A stretch of DNA of 64,000 nucleotides from Kiloniellaceae bacterium (GCA_021776115.1 JAJFGN010000004.1:1-64000), one strand, 5' to 3'. Counted from the stretch's first letter, positions 44,964 to 53,241 are shown. Program-made: numbers and translations. The notes: generated by a model from the sequence alone, not told the origin.

Positions 44964-45323
44964 ATGGCACAAGGTGCCGAACCGCGCTTGCGGGTGCTCT
45001 TGGGATCGTCCATCGCGATGGGACCCGGCAAGGCGGACCTCCTGGATGCCATTGACCAAGAGGGTTCGATCACCCGGGCCGCCCGCCGTATGGGTATGTC
45101 GTACCGGCGTGCCTGGCTTCTGGTCGAGACGATGAACCACTGCTTCGACGCGCCTCTGGTTCAGGCTGAACGGGGCGGCCGGCGGGGCGGTGGCGCGCGC
45201 CTGACCGAAACCGGGCACGAGGCCTTGCGCCGCTACCGCGCCATGGAGGCTAAGGCCCAGAGCACGCTAGCCCGCGACATGGCGGCATTTCGCAAGTTAC
45301 TTAATCCGCACGCTGAGGATTGA
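44964..45323 (+). CDS. ModE-like winged-helix regulator, DNA-binding domain only
   Basis: 119 aa. The pattern GPGKADLLDAIDQEGSITRAARRMGMSYRRAWLLVETMN, followed by GGRRGGGARLTETGHEAL, is the N-terminal LysR-like DNA-binding domain of ModE. The C-terminal tandem Mop domains that sense molybdate in E. coli ModE are absent, so it is a single-domain member. It is 87 bases upstream of modA on the same strand and most probably represses modABC, with a palindrome before modA as its likely site. Confidence 0.9.
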   Translation: MAQGAEPRLRVLLGSSIAMGPGKADLLDAIDQEGSITRAARRMGMSYRRAWLLVETMNHCFDAPLVQAERGGRRGGGARLTETGHEALRRYRAMEAKAQSTLARDMAAFRKLLNPHAED

Positions 45324-45370
45324 TGGGACCTTCGCACGAAGGCCCTGGAGCCGTACCTTCGTACCCGATA

Positions 45371-45386
45371 TATATCATTGGATATA
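45371..45386. promoter_or_regulatory. Candidate ModE operator before modA
   Basis: TATATC-ATTG-GATATA is a perfect 6-4-6 inverted repeat, extended on the left by CCCGATA. It is rich in the TATAT half-sites typical of ModE boxes. It lies 25 bases before the preferred modA start and right after a ModE-like gene. The spacer (4) is shorter than in the E. coli site. Confidence 0.5.
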
Positions 45387-45410
45387 ACCAGTTTCTTGGA
45401 GAGCGCCATC

Positions 45411-46247
45411 GTGGATGGGCTTAAGACGAAACGAAAAGCGATTGCGTCACATTGCCTGTCCCGGCGGCGTATTCTCAAGCGTTCTCTGGGATTGGCGGCC
45501 AGCTTTTCCTTTGGCGGAATTTCCAATGCGATTGCCGCGAGCGCGCCGGTGACGATCTTTGCCGCCGCCAGCACGGCGGGCGCGATTGAGGCCGTGGCGA
45601 AGGACTTCGAGGGCGCGACAGGCGAAACCGTGCGCGCTGTATTCGCGGCATCATCGATCCTAGCCCGGCAAATCATGCAAGGCGCCCCTGCGGACATTTA
45701 CCTCGCCGCAAATGCGGCTTGGATGGATGAGCTTGAGCGCAAAGACGGGGTCCAACCGGGAAGCCGAGTTGACCTTCTGGGTAATAACTTGGTCTTGATC
45801 GCACCGTTGAACCAACCGCTCGAGATTTCGGTTGAACCTGGTTTTGCGCTTGCCAAAATCTTGGGCCAAGGCCGTTTGGCAATCGGCGATCCGAGCCACG
45901 TACCGGCCGGAATTTACGCCAAGGCCGCCTTGGAGCGCTTGGGGATTTGGGACTCTCTTGCCGCCAAGTTGGCCTTTGCAAACGACGTACGTGCCGCCTT
46001 GGTTTTGGTCGAACGAGGCGAAGCTATGGCGGGAATCGTCTATGCGAGCGATGCGATGGCCGGGGCCCGGGTGCGCATCGTCGCCGAGTTCCCTGAGGAG
46101 TTGCGCGCGCCAATCGTTTATCCCATGGCCATCGTGCGAGCGCGGGCGGCGCCGTCGGTAACAGCCTTTCACCGGCACTTGCAGAGCGCCGCGGCCGGGT
46201 CCATTTTTCGCGAGCACGGGTTTATCCATCCGGTCGCGGGTAGTTGA
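45411..46247 (+). CDS. modA: Molybdate ABC transporter binding protein ModA
   Basis: 278 aa from the GTG at 45411, which has GGAGAG 7 bases upstream; a TTG at 45378 would start inside the candidate operator. A Tat-like leader LSRRRILKRSLGLAASFSF precedes the mature part, with VTIFAAASTAGAIEAVAKDFEG and IYLAANAAWMDELER, the ModA oxyanion-binding pattern. It binds molybdate in the periplasm for ModBC, supplying the molybdenum hydroxylase encoded 20 kb upstream. Confidence 0.94.
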   Translation: MDGLKTKRKAIASHCLSRRRILKRSLGLAASFSFGGISNAIAASAPVTIFAAASTAGAIEAVAKDFEGATGETVRAVFAASSILARQIMQGAPADIYLAANAAWMDELERKDGVQPGSRVDLLGNNLVLIAPLNQPLEISVEPGFALAKILGQGRLAIGDPSHVPAGIYAKAALERLGIWDSLAAKLAFANDVRAALVLVERGEAMAGIVYASDAMAGARVRIVAEFPEELRAPIVYPMAIVRARAAPSVTAFHRHLQSAAAGSIFREHGFIHPVAGS

Positions 46248-46252
46248 CCGGC

Positions 46253-46945
46253 ATGCTTTCCGTCAGCCCTTTGGAAATGGAAGCGGTGCGCCTCAGCCTC
46301 TGGGTTGCGGTGTGGAGTGTGGCAGTGAGCTTGCCGCTTGGAGTGCTCACCGCCTGGATCCTGGCCAGGACCCGCTTTCCCGGTCATGGCCTCTTGAACG
46401 GGCTTGTCCACTTGCCGCTGGTTTTGCCGCCGGTGGTGGTCGGGTATGTGCTGCTCGTGCTTCTTGGCCGGCAAGGACCGCTGGGCCGAATTTTGTTCGA
46501 CTGGTTTGGCGTCACACTGCCCTTCACCTGGCAGGGGGCGGCCCTGGCCGCGGGGGTCATGGCCTTTCCGCTGATGGTCCGCGCCATGAGGCTGTCGCTG
46601 GAGGGCGTTGACCGCCGGCTGGAGGCCGCGGCACGGACATTGGGTGCGCGGCCTCCAGCGGTTTTTATGACCGTGACCTTGCCGCTCATGGCGCCGGGCA
46701 TCCTGGCCGGCATCATCCTGGCTTTCGCGCGCGCCTTGGGTGAGTTCGGTGCGACGATCACCTTTGCCGCCAACATTCCGGGGGAGACGCGGACCTTGCC
46801 TCTCGCGCTCTACAGCATGATCCAGACACCCGGCGGCGAGGGACCAGCCTTCCGCCTTGCCATCCTGTCCGTACTGATATCGCTCGGCGCGCTCATCGTG
46901 TCCGAGGCCTTGGCGCACCGGCTGCGCGCCCGGCTCGCGGCCTAA
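46253..46945 (+). CDS. modB: Molybdate ABC transporter permease ModB
   Basis: 230 aa (an in-frame TTG at 46244 would overlap modA). It has five to six helices, with LPLVLPPVVVGYVLLVLLGRQGPLG, the EAA loop EAAARTLGARPPAVFMTVTLPLMAPGI and ALGEFGATITFAANIPGETRTLPLALY, all characteristic of ModB. It is immediately followed by modC. Confidence 0.95.
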   Translation: MLSVSPLEMEAVRLSLWVAVWSVAVSLPLGVLTAWILARTRFPGHGLLNGLVHLPLVLPPVVVGYVLLVLLGRQGPLGRILFDWFGVTLPFTWQGAALAAGVMAFPLMVRAMRLSLEGVDRRLEAAARTLGARPPAVFMTVTLPLMAPGILAGIILAFARALGEFGATITFAANIPGETRTLPLALYSMIQTPGGEGPAFRLAILSVLISLGALIVSEALAHRLRARLAA

Positions 46946-46949
46946 AACC

Positions 46950-48086
46950 ATGCTGAAAATGGATGTTGCCGCCCGCTTCGGAGACTTCGCAATCGAAGCG
47001 AAGTTAAGCTGCGAAACCACTGGTATAATCGCCCTTTTCGGCCGATCCGGTGCAGGTAAGACCAGCCTCATCAATATGCTGGCGGGATTGACCCGGCCCC
47101 AACGCGGGCGCATCTCTGTCAACGGCAATGTCTTGTTCGATTCAGCGCGCGGTATCGATTTGCCGCCGGAATCCCGGCGCCTTGGCTATGTTTTCCAAGA
47201 AGGCCGGTTGTTTCCCCACATGAACGTGCGCAACAATCTGAGTTACGGCTATAGGCGCACGCCGACGGCGAAGCCTCGCGTGGAATTCGATCAGGTGGTT
47301 GAGCTGCTCGGCCTCGACCGATTGCTGGCGCGTCGCCCAGGCGGTCTTTCCGGGGGCGAAAAACAGCGCGTGGCCCTGGGCCGCGCTCTCCTTGCCAACC
47401 CCCGCTTACTGTTGATGGACGAGCCGCTCGCGGCACTGGACCAACCACGCAAGGAAGAGGTCCTGCCCTTTATCGAACGCCTGCGCGACACCCTGGATAT
47501 ACCCATCGTTTACGTCAGCCACTCAATGGCCGAGATCGTGCGCTTGGCGGACACACTTGTATTGATGTCCGACGGCCGGGTCGAAGCCGTCGGTGGGGTC
47601 GAGGATTTGACCAGCCGGCTCGACTTGCGGCCTCTGACCGGCCGCTATGAGGCCGGCGCCGTTGTCCGCGCCCAAGTTGAGCGGCACGACGATTCTTTTG
47701 GCTTAACTGAATTACGATTCGCTGGAGGGGTTCTGCGGGTTCCAAGGGTCGAGGCTGCGCTTGGCGCCGAGCTACGCCTTAGAATCCGTGCCCGAGATGT
47801 CTCCCTGGCCCGTGAGCGACCACAAGGATTGAGTATCCTCAATATCTTGCCCTGCCGGGTCGAGGCTATTGGGACAGAGGCCGGACCGCAGGTCGATTTG
47901 CGTCTCGACGCAAGCGGGGCGGCGCTTTGGGCTCGCATCACGAGGCGGTCGGTGGTCGATCTTGCTCTAGCGCCGGGCGCACCCGTCTTTGCCCTGATCA
48001 AAGCGGTTGCGATAGATCGAACCAGCCTCGGCCGGGACGCTGGGGCGAACCGCTTCTTGGCGCCCGCGAGTTCCAGAGAAAGCTAG
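46950..48086 (+). CDS. modC: Molybdate ABC transporter ATPase ModC
   Basis: 378 aa. Walker A GRSGAGKTSLINMLAG near residues 31-46, signature LSGGEKQRVALGRAL, Walker B LLMDEPLAALD and switch VSHSMAEIVRLAD are present. A C-terminal Mop/TOBE domain (about 295-360) can bind molybdate for trans-inhibition. It starts 4 bases after modB and is last in modABC. Confidence 0.95.
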   Translation: MLKMDVAARFGDFAIEAKLSCETTGIIALFGRSGAGKTSLINMLAGLTRPQRGRISVNGNVLFDSARGIDLPPESRRLGYVFQEGRLFPHMNVRNNLSYGYRRTPTAKPRVEFDQVVELLGLDRLLARRPGGLSGGEKQRVALGRALLANPRLLLMDEPLAALDQPRKEEVLPFIERLRDTLDIPIVYVSHSMAEIVRLADTLVLMSDGRVEAVGGVEDLTSRLDLRPLTGRYEAGAVVRAQVERHDDSFGLTELRFAGGVLRVPRVEAALGAELRLRIRARDVSLARERPQGLSILNILPCRVEAIGTEAGPQVDLRLDASGAALWARITRRSVVDLALAPGAPVFALIKAVAIDRTSLGRDAGANRFLAPASSRES

Positions 48087-48730
48087 GAGATACTGAGCGC
48101 CGGCCGGTCCGCGGACGAACCTGTTAAATATCAAGAGGGTAGGGTGTTAACTGACAGCAATGCCAACGGCGATCAGAACGGCGAAAACGGCGACCATGAT
48201 TACCCAAGTATTCTTTTTTACAAAGTCCACAGCATCGATCTCCCAAGGTTTGATGGGATCCACCGGCTATAGGCATTGGCAAAGATCTATCTGCCAGGGA
48301 TCGCCATTGGTTTACGATTCACTTTTTTACAAAAATGGCGTAACAGTCAACAAGGTTCTGAACAATTAGGATATTTTCTGGAACTAATTATCCGGTCTTC
48401 AACCGGGTTTTGTAAATTCTGTTAAGGAAGCAATTTATTTGGTCCTGAACGCTTGTTTGAAACACCGGGCACCCGATATAGCTGCGGAAATGTATGTATG
48501 CGACTGGCCTATCGCCGATTTTAGCGCGGCACCTGGACCGGTCGCTGTGGGTGGGTCCTCAGGGGCACAGAGCCCTTGATCTTGGCATAACGACCCTATT
48601 GCGATGCCCACACGGCGCTGAGGAAATCCTCGGTAAATCTATGTGTCCGGGATTCGATTGAGCTGCCGCGCACGCTCGGCATCTTGAGACGGACCGCGGC
48701 AAAGGGTTCAAATTCGGAAAGCAGGCGACT
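48087..48730. other. Intergenic stretch with reduced GC between modC and the PAS_5 gene
   Basis: About 640 bases with only one supported reading frame, a 38-codon minus-strand membrane microprotein (48147-48263). The part from about 48200 to 48450 is clearly more AT-rich than its surroundings. A plus-strand 69-codon frame at 48160 is not convincing. A weak CCGGT/ACCGG hairpin followed by GTTTT is at 48392-48411. The promoter of the PAS_5 gene is expected near 48600-48700 but could not be assigned. Confidence 0.5.
48147..48263 (-). CDS. Putative 38-aa single-pass membrane microprotein
   Basis: A GTG-initiated frame encodes 38 residues: an N-terminal part with DPIKPWEIDAVDFVKKN, then a continuous hydrophobic helix of about 21 residues (WVIMVAVFAVLIAVGIAVS) ending at TAA. 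A charged segment followed directly by one membrane helix is the layout of many real bacterial membrane microproteins. A second GTG at 48245 has GGGAG upstream and would give a shorter form. It is not linked to a neighbour and no family was recognised. Confidence 0.45.
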   Translation of the reverse strand: MDPIKPWEIDAVDFVKKNTWVIMVAVFAVLIAVGIAVS

Positions 48731-49165
48731 ATGGAGATTAGCAGCGAGGTTCTTCGTGACCTGCACGCTTATTGGGACCGTAAGCGCACTGGTCGGGACA
48801 TGCCGTCCCGAAGCGATATCGACCCCTTGGACATCCCCCGAATTTTACCCAACCTGATTCTGTTCGATATCGAGCCGGGATCGCGGCGCTTGAAGGTACG
48901 CCTTGTCGGCACCGCCATCGTTGAGCTTTACGGTGCCGACTATACAGGCCGGTACCTAGACGAAATCGACTTCGGCGATAGGCGGGAACAAATCCTCCAG
49001 GACTACGCGGTAGCCCTAGAACAGCGGTGTCCCAGCGTTTCGAACCACCTGTTCTGGAATCTACGCGGTACTCATATAGGGGTCGAGCGTCTGATCCTGC
49101 CGCTGTCCGACGATCAAAAAGACGTCAATATGCTGCTTGCGGGGATCGCCTTTAAACGGCTCTAG
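48731..49165 (+). CDS. PAS_5-domain protein
   Basis: 144 aa. Its pattern LHAYWDRKRTGRDMPSRSDIDPLDIPRILPNLILFDI...RLVGTAIVELYGADYTGRYLDEI is the alphaproteobacterial PAS_5 (Pfam PF07310) family. The single PAS fold probably senses a small ligand or redox state; no output domain is attached. It is isolated between an AT-rich region and a small membrane protein gene. Confidence 0.88.
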   Translation: MEISSEVLRDLHAYWDRKRTGRDMPSRSDIDPLDIPRILPNLILFDIEPGSRRLKVRLVGTAIVELYGADYTGRYLDEIDFGDRREQILQDYAVALEQRCPSVSNHLFWNLRGTHIGVERLILPLSDDQKDVNMLLAGIAFKRL

Positions 49166-49234
49166 CCGGATTAAAGCCCAGTCTGTCGCAAGAAGGCATT
49201 AGGCCTTTCTACCCATATGCGTAGAAGTTTTCGA

Positions 49235-49259
49235 TATTTATAGTTAATAGTTATAAATA
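49235..49259. promoter_or_regulatory. AT-rich inverted repeat TATTTATA-N9-TATAAATA
   Basis: Perfect 8-bp arms (49235-49242 and 49252-49259) around a 9-base spacer, 16 bases before a strong promoter. The position suggests a regulator-binding site or a DNA-bending element, but it may reflect simple AT-richness. Confidence 0.35.
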
Positions 49260-49274
49260 AATATGAACAAAATA

Positions 49275-49303
49275 TTGACAAAAAAGCAATAGTGACTTAA
49301 ATT
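49275..49303 (+). promoter_or_regulatory. Sigma-70-type promoter TTGACA-17-TAAATT
   Basis: A consensus -35 TTGACA (49275-49280) and -10 TAAATT (49298-49303) with the optimal 17-base spacer. It is about 60 bases upstream of the 68-aa membrane protein start and is the best promoter match seen in the window. Confidence 0.6.
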
Positions 49304-49364
49304 TATTGCAAATGGCACTCATCCGTAAAGGAGTGTCAAAAAAAGAGCAGAAGAGGCGGTCGCC

Positions 49365-49571
49365 ATGACCATTTTCCGATCTATCGTATACGGTTACATT
49401 GGCGCGATCCTCGGCGGCTTGATCGTGGCGCTGGTCGCGGTGCCGCTCAATACCTCGTTGGAGACGGCGGCTGGAGCCGCCTCGGTCACGGGCATCGTTT
49501 TAGGCCTTTTGGGCTTAATGCTACCCTGGCGTCAGGCCGCCTTTATGGCGGCGAGCCGGCGCAAGCGCTGA
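49365..49571 (+). CDS. Small two-helix membrane protein, unknown
   Basis: 68 aa: two hydrophobic segments (IVYGYIGAILGGLIVALVAV and AASVTGIVLGLLGLMLPW) separated by a short polar loop, and a basic tail (ASRRKR). No family recognised. It has a near-consensus sigma-70 promoter and an AT-rich upstream palindrome, so it is probably a real, well-expressed or regulated gene. Confidence 0.65.
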   Translation: MTIFRSIVYGYIGAILGGLIVALVAVPLNTSLETAAGAASVTGIVLGLLGLMLPWRQAAFMAASRRKR

Positions 49572-49690
49572 CCCCGAGAAAGACTACCACAGCCTGATTT
49601 CTTGGGCGTACGTACGTGATCTTGTGGCAGGACGTTCTCATGCCCGTACCGCTGAGCGTACGGTCTCTTGAGCCAAGTCACGGTGGCCGG

Positions 49691-49767
49691 TGGTGCGCCC
49701 GGCAGGATTCGAACCTGCGACCCCAAGCTTAGAAGGCTCGTGCTCTATCCAACTGAGCTACGGGCGC
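49691..49767 (-). tRNA. tRNA-Arg (UCU)
   Basis: 77-nt cloverleaf with 7-bp acceptor GCGCCCG/CGGGCGC, D-arm AGCTCAGTTGGATAGAGC, anticodon loop CTTCTAA giving anticodon UCU, T-arm GGTTCGAATCC and encoded CCA. It decodes AGA. No integrated element is seen at its 3' end. Confidence 0.95.
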
Positions 49768-49798
49768 GTGCCGGAAATTGGGCCGCTCTCGGGCCCCG

Positions 49799-50110
49799 TC
49801 AGTGCGTCCAGCGGAGTAGGCGGTCGTACTTAAAATTGTCCGCGTAAGCCTTGGGCCGGACCCGGCGCTCGCGCGGTCTCTCCAGCGTATACATAAACCC
49901 GTGCTTTTGCGCGTAGGTCACGGCCTCCGCCTCGCTATCGAATCGCAAGCGGACCTGGGTCTTGGTATCGGCCGAGCTGGTCCAGCCCATCAGCGGCTCG
50001 ACCTCGCGCCCGGATTCGGGCTCGAATTCCACCACCCAGCGGTCGGTGTTGGCCCGGCCCGATTGTGTCGCCGCCTTGGCTTGGCGGTAAATGCGCACCT
50101 GGATGGTCAT
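49799..50110 (-). CDS. NDUFS4-like NADH dehydrogenase (complex I) accessory subunit
   Basis: 103 aa with the ETC complex I 18-kDa (NDUFS4) pattern: ARIYRQAKAATQSGRANTDRW-type start, VEFEPESGREVEPLMGWTSSADTKTQVRLRF, AEAVTYAQKHG and the ending AYADNFKYDRLLRWTH. It is a supernumerary subunit of alphaproteobacterial and mitochondrial complex I and typically stands alone, as here between two tRNA genes. It acts on the cytoplasmic arm. Confidence 0.95.
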   Translation of the reverse strand: MTIQVRIYRQAKAATQSGRANTDRWVVEFEPESGREVEPLMGWTSSADTKTQVRLRFDSEAEAVTYAQKHGFMYTLERPRERRVRPKAYADNFKYDRLLRWTH

Positions 50111-50207
50111 GGATGCTCAGCCTGACGAGGGTTGGGAATGGTTCCTGGCGCTCTGATACCAGCCACAGGGCTGGAATTCAACGCAACCTTGGGATCTCAA
50201 ACGATCT

Positions 50208-50284
50208 TGGTCGGGGCGAGAGGATTCGAACCTCCGGCTTCCTGCTCCCAAAGCAGGCACTCTACCAGGCTGAGCTACGCCCCG
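50208..50284 (-). tRNA. tRNA-Pro (UGG)
   Basis: 77-nt cloverleaf with acceptor CGGGGCG/CGCCCCG, D-arm AGCTCAGCCTGGTAGAGT, anticodon stem CCTGC/GCAGG with loop TTTGGGA (anticodon UGG), T-arm GGTTCGAATCC and encoded CCA. Confidence 0.95.
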
Positions 50285-50364
50285 ATGCAGATAACCTGCG
50301 GCCGGAACCTATGGGCTTTCGCACCGGTTTTCAACCGGCGTGACGGAGGCCGAAATCGGGTGCC

Positions 50365-51273
50365 TTATTCTGCCGCGCCGCGCTTCTCGTTGGGAGCCGG
50401 CACCGCGTAGCGCTCCTCCTCGGCGTAGTAGTCTTCGAAGCCGACACGCTCGCGTAACTCAGCGAAGGTGAGCAGGCGGTCGTTGGGGTGGCGGCCGGCC
50501 TTCATGTCGTCCAGCGCCGCGATCATGGCGCGCATGGCGGCGCTCATGAGGGTGAGCGGGTAGGCGGCGAGGCGGTAACCGATCTCGCCCAGCTTTTCAG
50601 GTGGCAAAAGCGGCGTCTCTCCATCCTCGACCAGATTGGCCATGTGGATGCCCGGCGCCTCGGCACAGATGCGGCGCATCTCGGCCTCGGACTTCGGCGC
50701 CTCGACGAAAAGAATATCGGCCCCGGCCTCGGCGAAGGCGCGGGCGCGGGTCAGCGCTTCGTCCATGCCTTCTGTCGCGCGGGCGTCGGTGCGCGCCAAG
50801 ATCAGGATATCGGCGCCTTCTTCGCGGGCGTCGGCGGCGGCCCGAACCCGGGCAACGGCTTCTTCGCGCGCCACAACCTGCTTACCGCGCGTGTGACCGC
50901 AACGCTTTGGCCAAACCTGGTCCTCGATCATGACCGCCGCCAGGCCGGCCTGGGCGTAACCGCGCACGGTGCGCTTTACGTTGACTGGGTTGCCATAGCC
51001 GGTATCGCCATCGCCGATCACGGGGATGTCGACGGCGGTGCAAATGTTGCGGGCCTGATCGACGATCTCGCCGTAGGAGATGAGCCCGGTATCCGGCACC
51101 CCCAAACGCGTGGAGGAGACCGCGAAACCGCTCATGAAGGTGACCGGAAAGCCGGCTTGCTCAATCAGTTTGGCCGAAAGCGCGTCGAAGCAGCACGGCA
51201 TGACGATCGCCGCTCCTTGCTGCGAGGCGAGCAGAGCGCGCAGGCGTTGGGCGGGAGAGTTGGATTGGGTCAT
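50365..51273 (-). CDS. Isocitrate lyase/PEP mutase superfamily enzyme
   Basis: 302 aa TIM-barrel of the methylisocitrate lyase/PEP mutase superfamily. Visible are the N-terminal CFDALSAKLIEQAGFP, GDGDTGYGNPVNVKRTV with metal-site Asp, MIEDQVWPKRCGH containing the KRCGH catalytic loop (the Cys is the lyase-type general acid), and ILARTDARATEG. Possible activities include oxaloacetate decarboxylation or 2,3-dimethylmalate or methylisocitrate cleavage. It lies 107 bases behind a TRAP system on the same strand, suggesting that the transporter brings its carboxylate substrate. Confidence 0.92.
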   Translation of the reverse strand: MTQSNSPAQRLRALLASQQGAAIVMPCCFDALSAKLIEQAGFPVTFMSGFAVSSTRLGVPDTGLISYGEIVDQARNICTAVDIPVIGDGDTGYGNPVNVKRTVRGYAQAGLAAVMIEDQVWPKRCGHTRGKQVVAREEAVARVRAAADAREEGADILILARTDARATEGMDEALTRARAFAEAGADILFVEAPKSEAEMRRICAEAPGIHMANLVEDGETPLLPPEKLGEIGYRLAAYPLTLMSAAMRAMIAALDDMKAGRHPNDRLLTFAELRERVGFEDYYAEEERYAVPAPNEKRGAAE

Positions 51274-51303
51274 GGCGGTCGCTTTCCGTTTCGATTCCAG
51301 CGG

Positions 51304-51372
51304 TCATCCTTCGACAAGCTCAGGATGAGGTTTCTAATAACGTCCTCATGTTGAGCCTGTCGAAACATGAGG
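51304..51372. repeat. REP-like inverted repeat pair
   Basis: Two related units, TCATCCTTCGACAAGCTCAGG (51304 on; running to 51330) and a degraded inverted partner (51344-51372, core TGTTGAGCCTGTCGAAACA), form a long hairpin between dctM and the PEP-mutase-like gene. The CTTCGACAAGCTCAGGATGA-type sequence is a common dispersed repeat in many proteobacteria. Only this copy is in the window. Confidence 0.6.
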
Positions 51373-51380
51373 TCCATAAC

Positions 51381-52655
51381 TTAGAGCTTGAAGGGAATAT
51401 ACAACGCGATATCCGGAACGGCGTAGATCGCCGCAACACTAAGCAGCAAGATCGCCAAAAATGGCCAGACTCCGGCCGCAACCTCGGTCATGCGCGCGCG
51501 CCCGACTGCCTGGATGACGTAGAGGTTGAGCCCGACCGGCGGGGTGATCAGGGCGCACTCGACGAGAATCACGAAGAACACACCGAACCAGATCGTGTCG
51601 ATGCCCAGCGCGGCGAGCGAACCGGACAACACGGGGACCATGATCAACATCATGGAGAGCGCCTCCAGGACCAATCCCATAACCAGCAGGACCGCCGATA
51701 CCGCGAGGATAAACAGCCCGGCGGAATCGATGTTGGCCGTGATGAAGGCCGAAAGGTCTTGAGGAATCCGGTAGAGCGTGATCGCCTTGCCGAAGATCTT
51801 GGCGCCGGCGACGATCATGAGAATGGCGATGGTAGTGACCGCGGCCTCGCTCGCAGCGGCTTTCAGTTTCGGCCAGTCCAGGGTCCGCAACACTAGGCCA
51901 GTGACCCCAAGCGCTCCAAGAAAACCAACCGCCGCCGCCTCGGTCGGCGTGAAAACGCCCGAATAAAGACCGATCACGATAAGAGCGGCCAGCACGAAGG
52001 TCGGAAAGGCGCGCAGGGCGGTTGCTTTTCGCTCCGCCCAGCTTGCCCTCGGACTCGGCTCATAGTGGGCGGAGAAAAGGGCATAGATCACCGAATAGGC
52101 GATGAACATAACGATCAGGATCAGGCCGGGTCCGATCCCCGCCAGAAATAACCGGATAATGGACTCCTCAGTGATGACGCCATAGACGATCATGGGGATC
52201 GAAGGTGGAATCAGGATTCCCAGTGTGCCGCCGGCGGCGAGCAGCCCCAGGACGAAGGGGCGCGGATATCCGCGCGAGGTCATCTCGGGAATCGCCACGG
52301 TCGCGATGGTCGCGGCGGTTGCCACGGACGAACCCGAGATGGCGGCGAACAATCCGCAGGAAAGAATCGTCGCGATGGCCAAGCCGCCGGGCAAGTGTCC
52401 GACCCAGGCTTGAACCGCCGCGAAGAGATCGCGCCCGACACCGCCCTTGAGCAGGATGTTGGACATCAGCAGGAACAGGGGTACGGATATCAGGACGAAG
52501 CTGTCCAGGGTCGACAAAAGGGCGGCCGGCGCCATGAGCGGCGAAAAGCCACCCAGAATGAGGAGAAAGAAGCCCAGCCCCCCGAGCGCGAAGGCGACCG
52601 GGACGCCGGCGAATAGCAGAGCCAATAGCGATACCAGGATAAGCCCGGTGGTCAC
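51381..52655 (-). CDS. dctM: TRAP transporter large permease DctM
   Basis: 424 aa, about 12 helices. The motifs FLLMSNILLKGGVGRDLF, SGSSVATAATIATVAIPEMTSRGYPRPFVLGLLAAGGTLGILIPPSIPMIVYG and the C-terminal ITPPVGLNLYVIQAVG are diagnostic of DctM. It performs ion-driven uptake with DctQ and DctP. Its start overlaps dctQ by 4 bases. Confidence 0.95.
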   Translation of the reverse strand: MTTGLILVSLLALLFAGVPVAFALGGLGFFLLILGGFSPLMAPAALLSTLDSFVLISVPLFLLMSNILLKGGVGRDLFAAVQAWVGHLPGGLAIATILSCGLFAAISGSSVATAATIATVAIPEMTSRGYPRPFVLGLLAAGGTLGILIPPSIPMIVYGVITEESIIRLFLAGIGPGLILIVMFIAYSVIYALFSAHYEPSPRASWAERKATALRAFPTFVLAALIVIGLYSGVFTPTEAAAVGFLGALGVTGLVLRTLDWPKLKAAASEAAVTTIAILMIVAGAKIFGKAITLYRIPQDLSAFITANIDSAGLFILAVSAVLLVMGLVLEALSMMLIMVPVLSGSLAALGIDTIWFGVFFVILVECALITPPVGLNLYVIQAVGRARMTEVAAGVWPFLAILLLSVAAIYAVPDIALYIPFKL

Positions 52656-53164
52656 GGCACCCGCTCTCCTTCGGTGAAGTGCTCAGGAGCGGGCGCGCCA
52701 TGGCGGGCGCATCGTAGGGCCTCGACCAAGGATTGAAGAGCCAGCAGCGCGCCCCCGGCCGGTATCGCTATCTGGCTCCACGCCAGCGGCACGTCAAGCA
52801 TCGAGCCTGTCGTGCGGCCGCGCGTATAGGAATCCCAAGCGATATCGAAGCCATATACTGCAACGGCGGTGCCGAAGCCGGCGACGATCAGCGAACTGAA
52901 GACCTCCAGGACTGTGCGCGCAGCTTGCGGAAGCAGGTCGGTCAGAATGGTGATTCGGATGTGCTCGCGGCGATGCACCAGGGCCGCGGCGCCGGCGAGA
53001 GTGCCCCAGACGAGGAGCAGCCGCGACAACTCCTCGGCCCAAATCGTCGGCGCGGTGAAGACATAGCGGGCCACGACTTCCCAGCCGAGCATCAACCCCG
53101 TGGCGAAGAACAGCCAGGCCGAGAGGGAAGACAGCCTTCCCGAAATACGATCGACCATTGACAT
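52652..53164 (-). CDS. dctQ: TRAP transporter small permease DctQ
   Basis: 170 aa with four helices and the DctQ pattern VVARYVFTAPTIWAEELSRLLLVWGTLAGAAALVHRREHIRI. It joins the binding protein to DctM. It overlaps dctM by 4 bases and sits 118 bases after dctP with a hairpin between them. Confidence 0.94.
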   Translation of the reverse strand: MSMVDRISGRLSSLSAWLFFATGLMLGWEVVARYVFTAPTIWAEELSRLLLVWGTLAGAAALVHRREHIRITILTDLLPQAARTVLEVFSSLIVAGFGTAVAVYGFDIAWDSYTRGRTTGSMLDVPLAWSQIAIPAGGALLALQSLVEALRCARHGAPAPEHFTEGERVP

Positions 53165-53241
53165 GGTGCGCCTGTCATAGGCTTGGCACGGTCAGAGTTG
53201 CGCGCGGCATCGAAATCGCCGCGTCCGGGCGGAAGCAGAAA

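Noticed and set aside
48160-48369. 69-codon plus-strand frame downstream of modC
   Set aside because: No SD and no family pattern; it lies opposite a more convincing minus-strand microprotein.
48392-48411. Weak CCGGT/ACCGG hairpin with GTTTT
   Set aside because: Only a 5-bp stem, far from any gene end; too weak to call a terminator.
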